Assembly (NCBI RefSeq): GCF_014633365.1
Contig: NC_068351.1
Coordinates: forward strand, 14,824,907 to 14,888,906
Source: Diospyros lotus
Taxonomy: Eukaryota > Streptophyta > Magnoliopsida > Ericales > Ebenaceae
Direction: 5' to 3'
DNA: 64,000 nt
A program made the translations under genes and the position numbers. The stretch's first letter is position 1. Every line of letters begins with the position of its first letter. The notes under the pieces were generated by a model, which saw only the letters and a list, made by a program, of their open reading frames with translations, did not search any database and had not been told where the DNA came from. This document shows positions 35,033-47,908 of the stretch, piece after piece.

Positions 35033-36190
35033 ATGGAAGACGACGACGAGATCCAGTCGCACCCGTCGGCTGAGACGGATCCTCCTTCTTCACCTTCGCC
35101 GCCTCCGAACGGTCGGACAACGGTGACGGTGGCGGCCGCCCCGCCCCCGCAGAGCAGCCTGGCGCTGGCGCTGCCCATGCAGCAGCCGCCGAGGGCGGCC
35201 GCCGGTAACGGCGGCGGCGGCCGTGAGGATTGCTGGAGTGAAGGCGCAACATCGGTGCTGATCGACGCCTGGGGCGAACGCTACCTGGAACTGAGCCGAG
35301 GCAATCTGAAGCAGAAGCACTGGAAAGAAGTCGCCGACATAGTCAGTAGCCGCGAGGACTACACCAAGACCCCTAAAACCGACATTCAGTGCAAGAATCG
35401 CATCGACACCGTGAAGAAGAAATACAAGGTCGAGAAATCGAAGATCGCCAACGGCAGTGGACCCAGCAAGTGGCCGTTCTTCGACAGACTAGATCAATTG
35501 ATCGGCCCCACGGCGAAAGTAGCGGCAACCGCGACTCCGAGCCTGCCCTCCGGCAGCCACAAAGTGCCTATGGGGATACCAGTCGGAGCCAGATCAGTTC
35601 ACCCTTACCAAAATCAGCACAAACAACCGCAGCAGCCGCCGCAGCATCAGAAGGAAAAGCAGCAGTTTCGAAGACGTCTTCCTATCACCGATTCTGACTC
35701 GTCCAGATCGGAGCCGGAGCCGGAGCCTCCTTCTCCGGACTCTACCGACAGTTTTCCGCCGGAAACCTACGAGAGGAAGAGGCCTAGGATTCAGAAAGAG
35801 TTGAATAAAAGGAAATTGCAAACCGGGGGAGGAGGAGGAGGAGGAGGAGGAGGCGGAGGCGGAGGAGCGGGAGCAGGAGCAGGAGGAAGAGAGAAAAATT
35901 GGGGGAATTCACTGAGGGAGCTTACACAGGCGATTCTCAAGTTCGGGGAGGCGTACGAGCAGGCGGAGACGTCGAAGCTGCAACAGTTGGTGGAGATGGA
36001 GAAGCAGAGGATGAAGTTTGCCAAGGAGCTGGAGTTGCAGAGAATGCAGTTCTTCATGAAGACTCAGTTGGAGCTTTCGCAGCTGAAGCATAGGAGAGTT
36101 GGGAACAACAGCAATAATCACAACAATATTAGCAGCAGCAACCACCACCATATCAACAACAATAACAATAACAGTGATAGCAGTGGTTAG
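35033..36190 (+). CDS. Trihelix transcription factor, SIP1/ASIL2-like
   Basis: Single-exon gene of 385 codons, ATG 35033, stop TAG 36188-36190. Residues about 65-155 form the trihelix (three-helix MYB-like) DNA-binding domain: [54 protein letters not shown] and [12 protein letters not shown], with Trp residues at the spacing of the SIP1 subgroup. The C-terminal third (about 295-355) is a heptad-rich coiled coil ([20 protein letters not shown]). The tail is Asn/His/Ser-rich. Arabidopsis relatives ASIL1 and ASIL2 act in the nucleus as repressors of embryo and seed-maturation genes, and this role is inferred here. A pure Gly tract of about 16 residues (GGA/GGC/GGG codons, 35824-35870) lies before an Ala-Gly run and may vary in length. 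The Pro/Ala-rich N-terminus is presumably disordered. Reading frame intact. Confidence 0.92.
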   Translation: MEDDDEIQSHPSAETDPPSSPSPPPNGRTTVTVAAAPPPQSSLALALPMQQPPRAAAGNGGGGREDCWSEGATSVLIDAWGERYLELSRGNLKQKHWKEVADIVSSREDYTKTPKTDIQCKNRIDTVKKKYKVEKSKIANGSGPSKWPFFDRLDQLIGPTAKVAATATPSLPSGSHKVPMGIPVGARSVHPYQNQHKQPQQPPQHQKEKQQFRRRLPITDSDSSRSEPEPEPPSPDSTDSFPPETYERKRPRIQKELNKRKLQTGGGGGGGGGGGGGGAGAGAGGREKNWGNSLRELTQAILKFGEAYEQAETSKLQQLVEMEKQRMKFAKELELQRMQFFMKTQLELSQLKHRRVGNNSNNHNNISSSNHHHINNNNNNSDSSG

Positions 36191-37200
36191 AATTTAGATT
36201 GATCTAGGCTAGCCATGCTCTCATGCATTTGAATCACTCTCATCCGTGCCTCTGTCACCCATATTGATCAGTTGATGAGACGAATTTGTATTTGAATTTG
36301 GTAGTCTTTTTAACTTTTTAATGGTTACCTGTCCCTTGTTGCTGTGTTTTTGTCCAAAATTTTAACTTGGCCACATCCCAAAGGAAGTGTATTTAATGCC
36401 CTAACTCTTGTTTAATAATTCACTTTGGACATAAAGTTGCTTTCCTTCTGTGGACTGGATCACAAATGGCTCTGCTCCAAGGATTTCCTAATTGAGAGCC
36501 TCTTGTTGAGTTGATTTCACTTTGTAGAAACGGCTTCATATATACTTTGCCTTCTGAACCTTATTCAACGGGATTGGCCTGGAAAACAAACTTGGAGAAG
36601 TAAGCTAAAGAACAGATGAGGTACCTTCTGAAGAGATTGATTTTGCTTCAGATGCCTTCCATCCTAGCTATTGTATAAAATTTGACTACTACTCTTCTCC
36701 TTTGAAGGATATGAAAGTATAGCAGATGAAGAAAAGAGAGGCAGGGAGGAATGGGATTGTCCAGACACACACACACGAGGAGTTTAGTTTGATTCAAGCT
36801 ACTACTTTCACTGGCAAAGGAAGCTCATGGTAGTAATATTAAAATGAATATATGCCACGTCAGTGAATAATTACTTGAGCTGTTACGAAGACCTGAGGTA
36901 GTGCTTTGACCAAACAAATCAAAGAGCATCTACTGCGGAGCTAGGAAGAACGCAACACAAGGAAATCATATTTCATTTAAAATTTCACAGGGATTGCTTA
37001 CATTTGAAGATTGCATCTTTTTGGCACAATTAGTTCAATTAGTCAAATAAAATTAAGACTATTCTTCAGACCCTGGAAAGGTTAAAAGAGTCTGAAGCTT
37101 ACATGAGTGTCACTGGCACATTTACGAGATGTTGACGTCCCACATTATCTGGGGGTGATGAGTAATGTAAAGCGAAAATCATATGCCAGGTAGGTTAAGA
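36191..37200. other. 3' UTR and downstream of the trihelix gene
   Basis: No coding similarity. Poly(A) sites cannot be fixed by eye. Confidence 0.4.
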
Positions 37201-40200
37201 TTATCTTCTAGGATTCATTCAGAACTGACTACTGGAAGGTGTATGAAGATTTATCATGCCCCCAAAAAGGGGAAATTTCATTTGACTAAATATGCCAATT
37301 TCACCCAGGAAAAATAATGCCAATTTAATCCCCACTTGTGCTAACTTAGTGAAACACTTTTCTCGTGCCATGGTACTGGTATCAGCTACTTTGCACGAAA
37401 GCTTAGCAGTAAAACAACCACCCAAGTGACGTGGCATATCCTGTTGCTTTCAAGTTTTTAGAACAAACCAGTTAAGAGAAATTCCTTTAGGAACAAGCAG
37501 TCAAAAAGTTTTTCAAGTGTACAAATAGTATAGCAGCTGAGTAGTGGATTTTTGGGAACAGTGTTTCCAAATCCAAATTATCATCTGATGTCCCTAGACT
37601 AGCCACAATTCTCTAAATGAAGTTAAACGGGTTAATTTAGGCACAACAATATTAAAATCATTCAATTAAGGAACGAACATTCTGATCCAAAGCCATGAGT
37701 GCAGCAGTGGGGAGAGATGTACAACTGATGTTTCACTTTTCTGCCTCTTCTAAAAACAATGTTCTTTTTCTTGGCAAGTTTGGCGCCTGGCCTCCTAAGC
37801 CAAAACTGTATAATAAAATTCCCCTATTTAATATATTTATCATATACATGTATTAGATATATTCCTCTTGCCTTCAAATGAAAAAATGAAATCCAAGCCA
37901 AACCTAATTACGGAGGAGCCAAAGTATATTTATAAAAGATGGATACCAAAGAAATATTGACTATGAACTTAAAGGTCCAGAAATAAATTTGCTCATGGGA
38001 ATGACCACTTATGTACATATATTTTCCCACCCAATCCCCAAAACCAAAATTTTTTGCTCATCCACGAAATATGATTCAACTTCCATTCTCTGGTATGCAT
38101 CTGAATCTACATAATATAAATCCAGTAACTTCTTTGAAACGGATAGCTAGTTGGATTTCAGGAAGGGTTCAAGAAGGGACTGAAGCAGAGATTAGATAAA
38201 CCTTTCTTTTGAGGGGTCACGCAATAGTTGTAAGATAAACTTTAGACTATAGTTCTCTCCCAGTGAGAATGTATAATTCAGTAAGTAACCATTTCATCTT
38301 GATATCCTTTAAGATGTATGACAGCCTTTTAATTCAGTGAAATATTACCATACCAATTAGGGACAGAAAGACGACTTCCTGAAGTAGAGATCTCATAATT
38401 GTTAAGTTCAAACTATGTAATTCAAATAAAATTCTTAGTGTAAATAGACCTAGATTGTTAGGAATCAGAATCGTGCATTGTTTTCAAAAATTAGTCGAAT
38501 TGTATCAAAGCTATATCCATCATTTAAATTGTCGATTACAATGAAGATCAGTAATACTCATTCAGCACAAGTACGTTCTTAAATTGTCACAATGCACGCA
38601 AGTCTTTTTCTTTTTTCTTTTTTCCAAAATATAGGACTGTACAGAGGAGATAAGTACAAAACAGAGTTCGCCCCTGAAGGGGGTAGATATCCAGTGGAAA
38701 TTGGTACAATCAACAGGCCATCAAGTTTGGTTTATTAGCAGAAGAACTAGACAGTCTCGGAACTCTCCTAATGATTGAAAAACAAAAAAGAAGAATTAGT
38801 ACCAAGAAAAAGTTAGCTAAATGGAACTTCAAAAGAGTAACCTAAGAAGTTTCGGCATTGGTTCAAGCACGCGGGCATGATCCATCAACTTAGAGGGGTG
38901 CAAGAGGTAAAGCTAGAGCTAATATAAGATTTTAACGATTAAGCTGTTTTTAAGGTATAACGTTTATGGCAAGATATCCTGTCAGCTTTATTCAATCTGA
39001 TAGCATAACTTTTTAATGAACCAAATATGAAGCAAATTCAACCCAGTCATGATAAAACGTCACTGTTTGACGGGGATATAGTCAAAACTTGAATCTAAAT
39101 TATGAGACAGGTGCACAATTTTCTGATTACTCATTATTACCTTTTGGATACTTTACATTTCAATATCTTGAAAAAGAAACTGTTGGCACATTGTATCAAT
39201 GTACTGAATTCCAAGTGCATCCAAACTCCAAAGCATCACAACTTGCAAGTTTACAGTGAAATCAACTATAACCGAGGCACGTAAACATGCAAGCCGCATA
39301 TATAAAATCAAATGCAAGCAAGTCCAAAATTCTAGTAACAACGCGGGGACACAGTTGGGGATTCACGAAACACCAGTAGAAGCTCAAATTGAATGACACG
39401 CAACTTAAAAAGCAAGATCACGATTCCCCCAGAGGATTTAACTCACCGTTCATGCACATAGATGTACACGCATTTTGACATTTCAATAGCGATAACTCGG
39501 TACTGATCTGAGTCAAATACACAACCCTAACTCTCTGATAAGATACCGAAAACACGACAAGAGATGTTGAATTGAGCGGGAGAAAGCACTTGAATTCGAA
39601 ACCCAGCGAATTGGTGAACATGCGTCCAGCAAACAGGCGGATATCATCGAAGCACAGAGAGATTAATCGCCATATGCAGCGAAGACTCGCTTCCTTCCAC
39701 TCCTTGTTATAATGCCCAAAAATTAGGGAACTTTAACATCAAAGTTTAGTTGAGTATTGTGTCATCCAGATACCTCGGCTAGTAGGATGAATAATATATT
39801 CGTGTTAATTTAATAAATTGTGAATTTGATTTTTACTCTACGTAAGGTTCAAAGGCTCAACTTGTAATTTATTTTTTCTGACGTAATCAAGAACCGTGTA
39901 AGAGCGGTCGTCCCAAATTAACGATTAATATTTTATTTTAAACTATTTTTTTTAACAGGAAATTATACTGGCAGGTAATTTCTATATTTTCGTTAATATC
40001 TCCCTTAATGAGTTGATAATAGATAATTAACAGGATCAATATGAATCTACTTTAAAAAAAAAAGGGAGCAAATTACACTTGGCTGTCACGTAGCTTCACC
40101 AAATTACAGTTTGTATCCTAACATTTTGAAAATTATACTGAGTTCTCTTTTTGTTAATCGGATGCAAGGAAATGAGTTTAAATATATAAAATGGTTACTT

Positions 40201-40476
40201 ACGCTACACGAGGTACCATAAGATTACTTATATTTATATTAAATTTCAAAAGTATAATATGGATTTTATTTTGAAAAATTACTTTTTTTTATCATATGAA
40301 AATGCCATGAGTTCTATTAATATTAAACTAAATAAAAGTATAGATAACATAACTAATAATAAATATTTATATATTCGATGAAAATTTGACATGTCTATAA
40401 TTTTTATTCTAGTCTATAAAAATATATTATGATTAGTAACACCTACATGTACTTCTCATCAAGAAAGACCTTATCT
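37201..40476. other. Intergenic, no gene recognised
   Basis: About 3.3 kb with ordinary base composition. The stretch near 39600-39700 on the minus strand looks like a 5' UTR or a short non-coding transcript start (several small reading frames), but no protein family fits. Confidence 0.35.
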
Positions 40477-40726
40477 TGTCCAGGGGCATAACTAAGTGGT
40501 AAAGGGGTAGACTAAAAAGCTTGTCTAAAGGTTCCTAGTTTGGGTTCGATTCTTGGGGAAGCAAAATGCTTCATTCTAGGAGAGGACTTTAAGAGTGATA
40601 TTAGTGGTGCTAAATTCTACCACCCTGATCACTTGGGCACATTCCTCGATTTACCTCCTTAGTGTAGTTTTAGGAATGGGGTGGTCGAGAACACCAATAA
40701 TGGGACATAATCTAAAAACAAATAAA
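40477..40726 (+). repeat. tRNA-derived SINE with target-site duplication
   Basis: Internal polymerase III promoter: box A-like aactaagtggtaaaggg (near 40490-40506) and box B GGGTTCGATTC (about 40544-40554). It ends in an A-rich tail. The flanks accttatct (40468-40476 and 40727-40735) are identical, a 9-bp target-site duplication. No coding capacity. Most likely copied by LINE machinery. Confidence 0.82.
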
Positions 40727-41320
40727 ACCTTATCTAATAAAAAATGTCTTGCTGAGATAGCTTGAGATGTAAAGATTGATATATAAAATAATTGTTTATT
40801 TGATTGTTAATCATGAAAAATATGTTTTAACTATTTGAATCAAGCACAAACTTCATTCTTGCATGCGAACATCCCTGAAAGCATACACTATAATAAGAGA
40901 TAGAAATTTTTTTAATAACATAATCAAACGAGTAATCTTCTTCCTAATTACAGATCCCGTATTACTTCCATGAAGTGAAAATTCATAACCTCGATTGATA
41001 CGAGAATACTATTTAGTTGTCCAATACTTGTTTGAATAGACTCGATTGATCTTGTCTTTCCTTTATAAGAATGGATATTTTATTTTCTTTAAATAATTGA
41101 TAACCCTAACAACTAAACTACCCAAACTGTAAAGATTTTTTATATATCTTTTACTTTTCTTAATATTATCCAAGAGATATTTGAATGTTTAAAAAAGTTT
41201 TGAATACATCTAGGAGTTTGTCTAAAGAGTTAAATAAGTGCATTAGATAGTTAGGGCCTCACTTTTACATGCACCTTCTTTTTGACTTGTGTGGAGCTAT
41301 TAAGAGTATGGATGATTAAT

Positions 41321-41524
41321 TTTTCTTTTAAATTAAAAGGTAAAATTCTTCGTCCTAATAGCTCCCGCAACTCAATTTTAAAATTTTTGTAAAGGGATCA
41401 AATTAAGAAACCCAACGGTGGAATTCAAACACGGGACCTACATCAGCTATATAACGACTAAATTCAAGACTCTTTAAGACCAACATGTGTATGGTTTCAA
41501 CCGCTAAGTTATACCCATGAAGGC
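41321..41524 (-). repeat. tRNA-derived SINE, minus strand, with duplication
   Basis: On the minus strand box A-like TAACTTAGCGGTTGAAACC (about 41500-41520) and box B GTTTGAATTCC (about 41422-41435), followed by an A-rich tail that appears as ttttcttttaaatt on the + strand. Flanks atgattaat (41312-41320) and atgattatt (41525-41533) agree in 8 of 9 positions. Confidence 0.7.
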
Positions 41525-42295
41525 ATGATTATTAGTTTTATACCATGTCAAACAACGAAATCAATGACTATTGAGATATTCATTCTGCTAGATGCAAACT
41601 TCAACGTGAATATTCATATCAAAAGGATGCATGCACTAATCTCACATTAAAGGCGTAATAATTTATCTTAGATCATGTAAGTAAAGAAAAGATAGACAAC
41701 ACTGCTTCAGAACAATCACTCTAGGGTTGAATGACACTAATACCTAGCCCATAAAGGAAAAAACCGTACGATATTAGAGTGTGCTTGGTCAGTCTGATCA
41801 GTAAGTTCCAATTGTAGTGACTATGATAGAGAGCAACAAATTACCCACAAGACACTTGTACTGACCAAAAAAAGGACTCCAATTATCACATCAGAATCAG
41901 CTGGCTATAATAATAATAAAGTGATTTTAGGACAATATCCTGTTTGATAATGCAATGTTCCTGCAACACAAACTGAGATTCATCTGCAAATTCTAATGCT
42001 ACTAGCAAAAATATTCCAGACACGGGATTCCATTTCTTTCTACTCGCATGATAATCAGGAATCTATTTCCATAAGAGAGGCAAGCTAGCTACTAATATTT
42101 ACACAACTTTCTGAGACAACCCCATAGTATCCATACAGTAGGTATAAAGTTTTCTCAAAATCCACCTAGCAGCTGCCAAGAATTCTCAGTTTGTCCATCT
42201 TCATTTCCCGCAGCACTTTCAAACGATGGCATCCACGTTACTTCCGAATTCAAAGGAATCAGAAGGATGGGGTTTTTACGCACTCATAATATCAA
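41525..42295. other. Intergenic; likely 3' flank of the ALKBH1-like gene
   Basis: No other gene recognised. Includes the probable 3' UTR (minus strand) immediately below 42296. Confidence 0.4.
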
Positions 42296-45200
42296 CTAAT
42301 ACTCCCGGAATGTCAGATTCAGACGGCCAGGGATCAGGTTTGTTTCATCCAGTAAGGCCTTAGGAGCAGTGTCTGGAAAAATGGCTGCCACACCGTGATA
42401 TATCAGTCTAGATTTCCCACCAAATATTAAGACATCTCCTGATTCCAGTGTGACCTTATCAGCCTTGTCAGTATCCCTCTGATCACCATACAAGAATTCT
42501 GCAGAGTCACCTATGGAGAAGGAGACTACAGGCAGTTGTCGGTTCAGACTGGATTGGCTTTCATCTTTATCCTGCATTAAGGAAAAAACGGATGAGATAT
42601 TTACTTTTGATTTCCCTTCCTTTACTCTTACGTTCTATTTGATTGCCAAGCGGATATAAGAACATAAACTTGCAATAACAATGCCGCAGAGTAAGAAGCT
42701 TGTGGAGAAAATGATTGTCTGCAGTCTGAATGTTGTGGTCATGCTCCAGTGTCAGCTTGGAAGTAATTTCACCAGTTTTGCATTTTTAACAACAGTTTCT
42801 CATGTCAGAAGGAAACACCCAGCAAAAAAACAAACAATCACATCAAAGATTAGAGGAGAACTGGATGCTAGCATTCTCTTTTGGTAATTACTGGCTAAGC
42901 TACAGTAAATTGGAGAAACAATTTGCCAGGATATATCAACATGGAAGGGACTGATCCTAACTTGGTTAGGATATGGTGCAGTTGACAATGATTTCAACAT
43001 TGAAGGGGAAAAACTAGTGCGAATTTGACATTCACATTGAGGAAACTATATTTAATAAAAGTGGCTGCAGCAAAAATCCAGGGAGGTCATTAGTAATTAT
43101 TCTATAGAACAGCAAGGACCTGAAGCAGTTTCAGCAATAAATGAATGCTGAAAAAAGCCCAACCTACAAGCTCATATAGTGATGGTCCTAAGCAGTCAAT
43201 ACAAAAGCTCTTTTCTATTATTTTTATGAAGACGTGTAGAATTGAACTCAGAGAATTCTGGCCATACACAGAAAGGGTGAGGCTTGGTGGCAATGGAAAG
43301 GTTGTTTCTTTATAACTGGAAGGCCACGAGTTACAAGTTGTAGTAACAGCATCTTTGCAAAAAAGCAAGGGGGTGCTGCATACAAATATAACCTTCTCCC
43401 TATCCTCACAAACTGGGGGTCTCATGTGCTAGGGACGCCTTTTAGCCAGATGACAGAGCTTAAACTTAATCATATATTATGTTAACCTAATGACTTGGCA
43501 TTTGAAACCTTGTTGAAAGGCCTAGAGTTAAGCATGGCACAGCACTCAGCATCTTAACAAAGTTGGAGAATTTTCCATATCAAGCCATTCAAATCAGGGA
43601 CATGGAACAAGATATTCTAGTCTTATCTGGAACAATAGCAGCTAGATTATTGGCAACTAAATCCTGCTGTCATGATAATTGTTTATCTAATGAACAGATC
43701 ACCAGTAGTTTCAAACCTGATGGAGACCCAGCCGGCCAGTCTTTGTGTAAAAGTTGACAATGCAGATGTTTGGTGATACTGAAGGAAGTACTTCTTCTAC
43801 ACCACGCACAGCGGTATGTTCTCTCAAATAGGAATGGGAAGCTTGAATTGCTCCAGTCACCAGCTGACAAAATTCAGTAGGAATCACGGGTGGTTTAGCT
43901 TCATCAATTGGTCGTTGATCTCCATATTGACAGGTCTCAGGGTCCCAATTTTTACCAAGACACATCATCTTTAGATGCAACTTTCCTCCATCCCTATAAG
44001 CAGGCTCGTAGAAACCTCCAGAACCAAGGCCAAGATTTCGGCATGCCTTGACTATTTTAACCTAACAGGAGTAACCAAAGTTATGTAACATAAACGACAA
44101 AACAGATACAAGTACAGAGGAAAAAAGTGGTAATGTATGCACACAGTGGCCTTTACAGGAAGTTCATTGACATTGAATACTGGGTTACTTTGGAGGAACA
44201 CAATGCCCTGTTCTTTTCACCAAACATGTCAAAACCTTTTGTTTCCTAGGTGACCAACACAAAATATTAGCAAAATATTGAAGTCCACTAGATCAAATCA
44301 GGCTTATAGAGAACACCATAAAAAAAAACAAAAAACAATGAATTGTTTGAGAGCTGTTAAAATCTGAAGAAAAACAAATCCATTTTGATTCTTGTTGTTT
44401 TAGTAACAATTTTGGAAAATTTACATAGGTTCTAGTTTTATTTCTAAAAATTTGTAATTTTTTATTGTTTCCCTTGCATTTCCAAACTTTTTCTGTTTTC
44501 AAGCCAACTAAAAGAACACAAAGATGAAAACTTAGTTCTGCACAGATGGTTGGTCCAAGCCAAAAACCTCAGAAAGTGTAAAGCAAAAATATGAGCTGAA
44601 GATCAAAATACGGATTTCATTATTGATGTTCCAAAATGAAGTCAGAATTTGATCCATCCATTGATCGAGAGAGAGGGTTGGGGGGGGGGGGGAGGAATTT
44701 TATGGACACCACAACTGATAGAAGACCTTCTAATGCAATTCTACAAGGTTAGAACAAGGAAAGTTACACATTATTTATCACAATATATAAATTGTAAGAA
44801 TTAATTTCCCTGTCTATTAATGAATACAGAAATATATATTATATTCCAATATATTAATTACCAGACTGAAACTCTCATCAGGAAAGCTTTAACAAATGAT
44901 AACAGTCCATAACATGAGAGAGAACAGAGTAGCACCTGATCATTGAAAGAAATGTATCTCCTGAGAAGAAGCATCCCAGACCTTAATACAATTATCTCTG
45001 CCCCTCCCTGGGTGCGCTTAGCTTCATTCCTCTTTATTTTATTCTGTACATGTAGGGGGGCCTTCAGTGTGACACCTGTTCGACTTCTGACAGGACAGAT
45101 TTCAAAGGGAACTACACCAGCCAGAGACTTAGAATTCTCTGAATGGCCACTACCTGCTGTCTTCTCATGTAGAGTTTTCTCGCTTAGGGATCCGGCAGGA

Positions 45201-45775
45201 GGAGGCTTATCCAGCACACACACATTATTAAGAACAGGTGGGCTATCGGATGCTAAAGAATTGCAGCTTCCCCTTTCGGCACTCAACAATTTCCGATTTG
45301 GTGCTCTCCATGTACTAAAACCTTTGTTCCTTACATCAGACTGAGCAGATGATGAAGAAAAGCCCTTTGCAGATGCAGATGCAGAAGCAGGAGGACACAA
45401 ACAGTCCAGTTGTCTTGAACTAAAACCTGGTGCTCTCCATGTACTAAAACCTTTGTTCCTTACATCAGACTGAGCAGATGATAAAGAAAAGCCCTTTGCA
45501 GATGCAGATGCGGAAGCAGGAGGAGACAAACAGTCCAGTTGTCTTGAACTAAAACCCACTTCCTTTGGCAAATGCCGCAAATCCTCCACCAGTTCAAGCT
45601 TTTCTAGATCAGGAGACATCTCTTTGGTACTAGACTGCTTGAGATCCTGCCTCCGGTGATCTAATGTTTCTGAAATACTACCCTTTGACAAATTTCCCGA
45701 GGTTTCCCTTCCATGATGGGATACTTCAAGTTTATTACCAATGGTTACCTTAGAAGTAGAGTCCCCACCTCCAGC
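42296..45775 (-). CDS. ALKBH1-like 2-oxoglutarate/Fe(II) dioxygenase
   Basis: Exons on the minus strand: 45775-44936 (840 nt, 280 codons), 44061-43717 (345 nt) and 42571-42296 (276 nt, stop included), all phase 0 with GT..AG introns. The last two exons give the AlkB fold: LGLGSGGFYEPAYRDGGKL, ICIVNFYTKTGRLGLHQ joined to DKDES, so the iron ligands H-x-D span the intron. The distal ligand His is in SRLIYHGV and the 2-oxoglutarate-binding Arg in LNLTFREY. The catalytic core is complete. Plant relatives (ALKBH1 group) oxidise methyl groups on adenine in DNA or RNA; the precise substrate cannot be told. The first exon here is a long disordered region with an in-frame tandem duplication of 43 residues, and ends with LRSGMLLLRRYISFNDQ. 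The start codon may be in a further exon at 54708-54830. An alternative start inside this exon's upstream open frame (ATG 45898) is possible. Confidence 0.9.
43271..43444 (+). repeat. Au-like SINE, copy 3, within an ALKBH1-like intron
   Basis: Box A-like GGCTTGGTGGCAATGG near 43280, a decayed box B (gagttacaagtt), and the 3' part ccttctccctatcctcac...ctcatgtgctagggacgcc typical of Au SINEs. It lies in the 1145-bp intron between the last two exons, on the opposite strand. Confidence 0.65.
45301..45558 (-). repeat. 129-bp tandem duplication inside the ALKBH1-like exon
   Basis: Copies 45301-45429 and 45430-45558 differ at a few bases. Each encodes 43 residues from GFSSRQLDCL to NKGFSTWRAP, differing in two residues. 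The unit length is a multiple of three, so the frame stays open. It is in the disordered N-terminal part, far from the catalytic core. Confidence 0.93.
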
Positions 45776-47044
45776 CTGTATATGTAAGGGAATACTAATA
45801 ATGAGAACATGTTCATCAGTTTTAATCTTCTTTTTAGAATAACTTATCTCATCAAAGTCAGTTGTTTGGATATATTCCAAATATCTCATAGGCCACATTC
45901 TGCTAAAGATGCTGAGGGATGAAACTGGAATTGTGATAGAAAGAATTTATTAGGAAGTTTTATCTGGAAAAGAGTTACGGAGAAAAGGTCATTTCCTCGT
46001 CTTAATACCAACAGGATTGGGCTTTGGGCAGGATGGACATCATTCAATATGGATTGAGTGATAAGGCATGAAAATGTGTGAAGGCAAGTCACAGATTTCT
46101 CTCTTAAATGAAGCTTCCAAATCCAATATAGTTGATAATTCATATGATCTGACATTATACAGAAACAGCTCCAATTAGTAGGGTCTAGTTCTAATCTTTT
46201 CACTCTTCTAGTCTACCATACTTGAATTTTATTTCCGTTCAAGTCAGTTAAGCAATCCAGGACACAATAGTAGGGTGTCAATAATTGACAAGTCAGACCA
46301 ATCATATCAAGTTTTTCAACTGACTTGACTTAGTCCCATATCAAAGCAATAGAATTGACCTCGATCATAACTCCATCTTGCACTCTTGGATGCAAGCACA
46401 ATCACATATAACCCAATATTGCATGACATACAGGTCTCTTTATCACTCAAAGTTTTAGGTGTCCAAAATCAAAAACAATGGAAATTAAAAAGCTGATGGA
46501 TGCCAACAACTATATGCCAAGAGGAACATGATAGACCATGCCACAAGCCACCAATGAAACCCGAAGTGTCTACATAGATGGTCCACTGTGCCATTATTGG
46601 CTCAATTTTCCTGAGAGCTATAGGCTCCAGCAAAGCAACTACCAAGCCACAGGAGGCCCAACTCAATACCACTTGTAAAACATGAAGCTTCTCCAAGAGT
46701 ATTAACACCAATAGTAAGAAAAAGTGCATGCCTTAATGAGAAACAACTAAAAGCAGCCAAGCATCATGCTGGAGCACACATGCTAATCAAGCAAAACAGC
46801 ACAATCTTGGACCTTCCAAGCTAACCATACCGACACTTAGACCCTTTTCATCCTCTAATGAGGCTACACTTGCAACTAAAGTGAGGTGAGTTACTGGAAG
46901 ACTTATAAATATTTCTACAAGGTAAAGTCTTCCACAAATTCATAGGAAATCCACCTCCATAGATAATTTATCTAATCAACAAAGCTGGTCGCATAGCTGT
47001 CTAATGATTTCATAATCGTATAAAATACTGAAATAAATAAGACC
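45776..47044. other. Probable intron of the ALKBH1-like gene, left part
   Basis: No exon recognised. If the first exon is at 54708-54830, this is part of an 8.9-kb intron. An acceptor (tatacag at 45776-45782) directly precedes the exon. Confidence 0.4.
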
Positions 47045-47085
47045 TTTGCAAAGTAGGCAGTCTTGTGCACTAGGGAAAGCCATTT
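47045..47085 (+). repeat. Possible Au-like SINE tail
   Basis: The stretch with gtaggcagtcttgtgcac and then tagggaaagcc resembles the 3' end of the SINEs above. It overlaps the end of the LINE remnant, so the match may be chance. Confidence 0.3.
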
Positions 47086-47262
47086 TAACCAACAGTCTTG
47101 AGCATTTCTTCACTTTAACCATTTTGGCTTAATTCTATGAGTAACTTCTTCAATTGTCTCCCCATCTTTTCAAAATTAATCCTAAATAACATACCCAAGA
47201 CAAATATCATCTGTAAATAACATAACCAAGAGACCTCTTTTTGGATGTGGGTGAGTTCATCT

Positions 47263-47832
47263 TGTTAAAAGATATTTGTACTAGATTAGGGTTTTTAATG
47301 TAAGAGAGATGTCAGGGATTTATTTTCTGTATAAGTTCTTCTAGAAGGATATGTTTCTAGAAGGCTGACCAGTTTCTGTTTTAGCTACCTTTTAGGGGCA
47401 GTTGGTTAGGTTAGTTATTCCGCCTCTATAGGCTATAAATAGGGGTCAGAAGGTAGGCTTTGGGATCAGCTTTCATTTGTGATTTTATACTATCTTGTGC
47501 GAGTATGTGCTATGTGTGAAAGAGGATAAATCTTTCAAGAATCAACTCTGTATAGCTTTCAAGTTTTATGGGCTGTGAGAGAGTTGGGTGTAAGAAGCAC
47601 ATGTAATCGTGTATCATCATTCAAAGATAGTGGAGAAGGCAAAGGGCAAAGCCAATCTAGACGTAGGTCTCATTTGAGACTGAACCAAGATAAGTTTTAG
47701 TGTTCTTTACTGTTCTTGATTCAATTCTTGTATTTTTCTGTTTCACTTTTATACTGTGAGATTGAGAGATTGTGTCGGGTTTGTTTTTTGAGGGTTGAGT
47801 GATCATACTAAGAGGAGAGATCTACACTAACA
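47263..47832 (+). repeat. 5' LTR of copia element 4
   Basis: 570 bp, TGTTAAAAG to acactaaca. A TATA-like ctataaatagggg lies near 47430-47445. Confidence 0.92.
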
Positions 47833-47908
47833 ACTTGGTATCAGAGCTAGGCGCCTCTAAATTGATCAAGAATCTCAAGACAACGGAGACGATCTCAGGG
47901 AAAAGAAT

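Noticed and set aside
39418..39621. 67-codon minus-strand open frame in the 36-42 kb gene desert
   Set aside because: No family resemblance and no consistent exon structure around it; could be part of a non-coding transcript.
45886..46203. 105-codon minus-strand frame as an N-terminal ALKBH1 exon
   Set aside because: Composition is unlike coding sequence, and the frame at the acceptor 45776 does not connect it to the dioxygenase exon.
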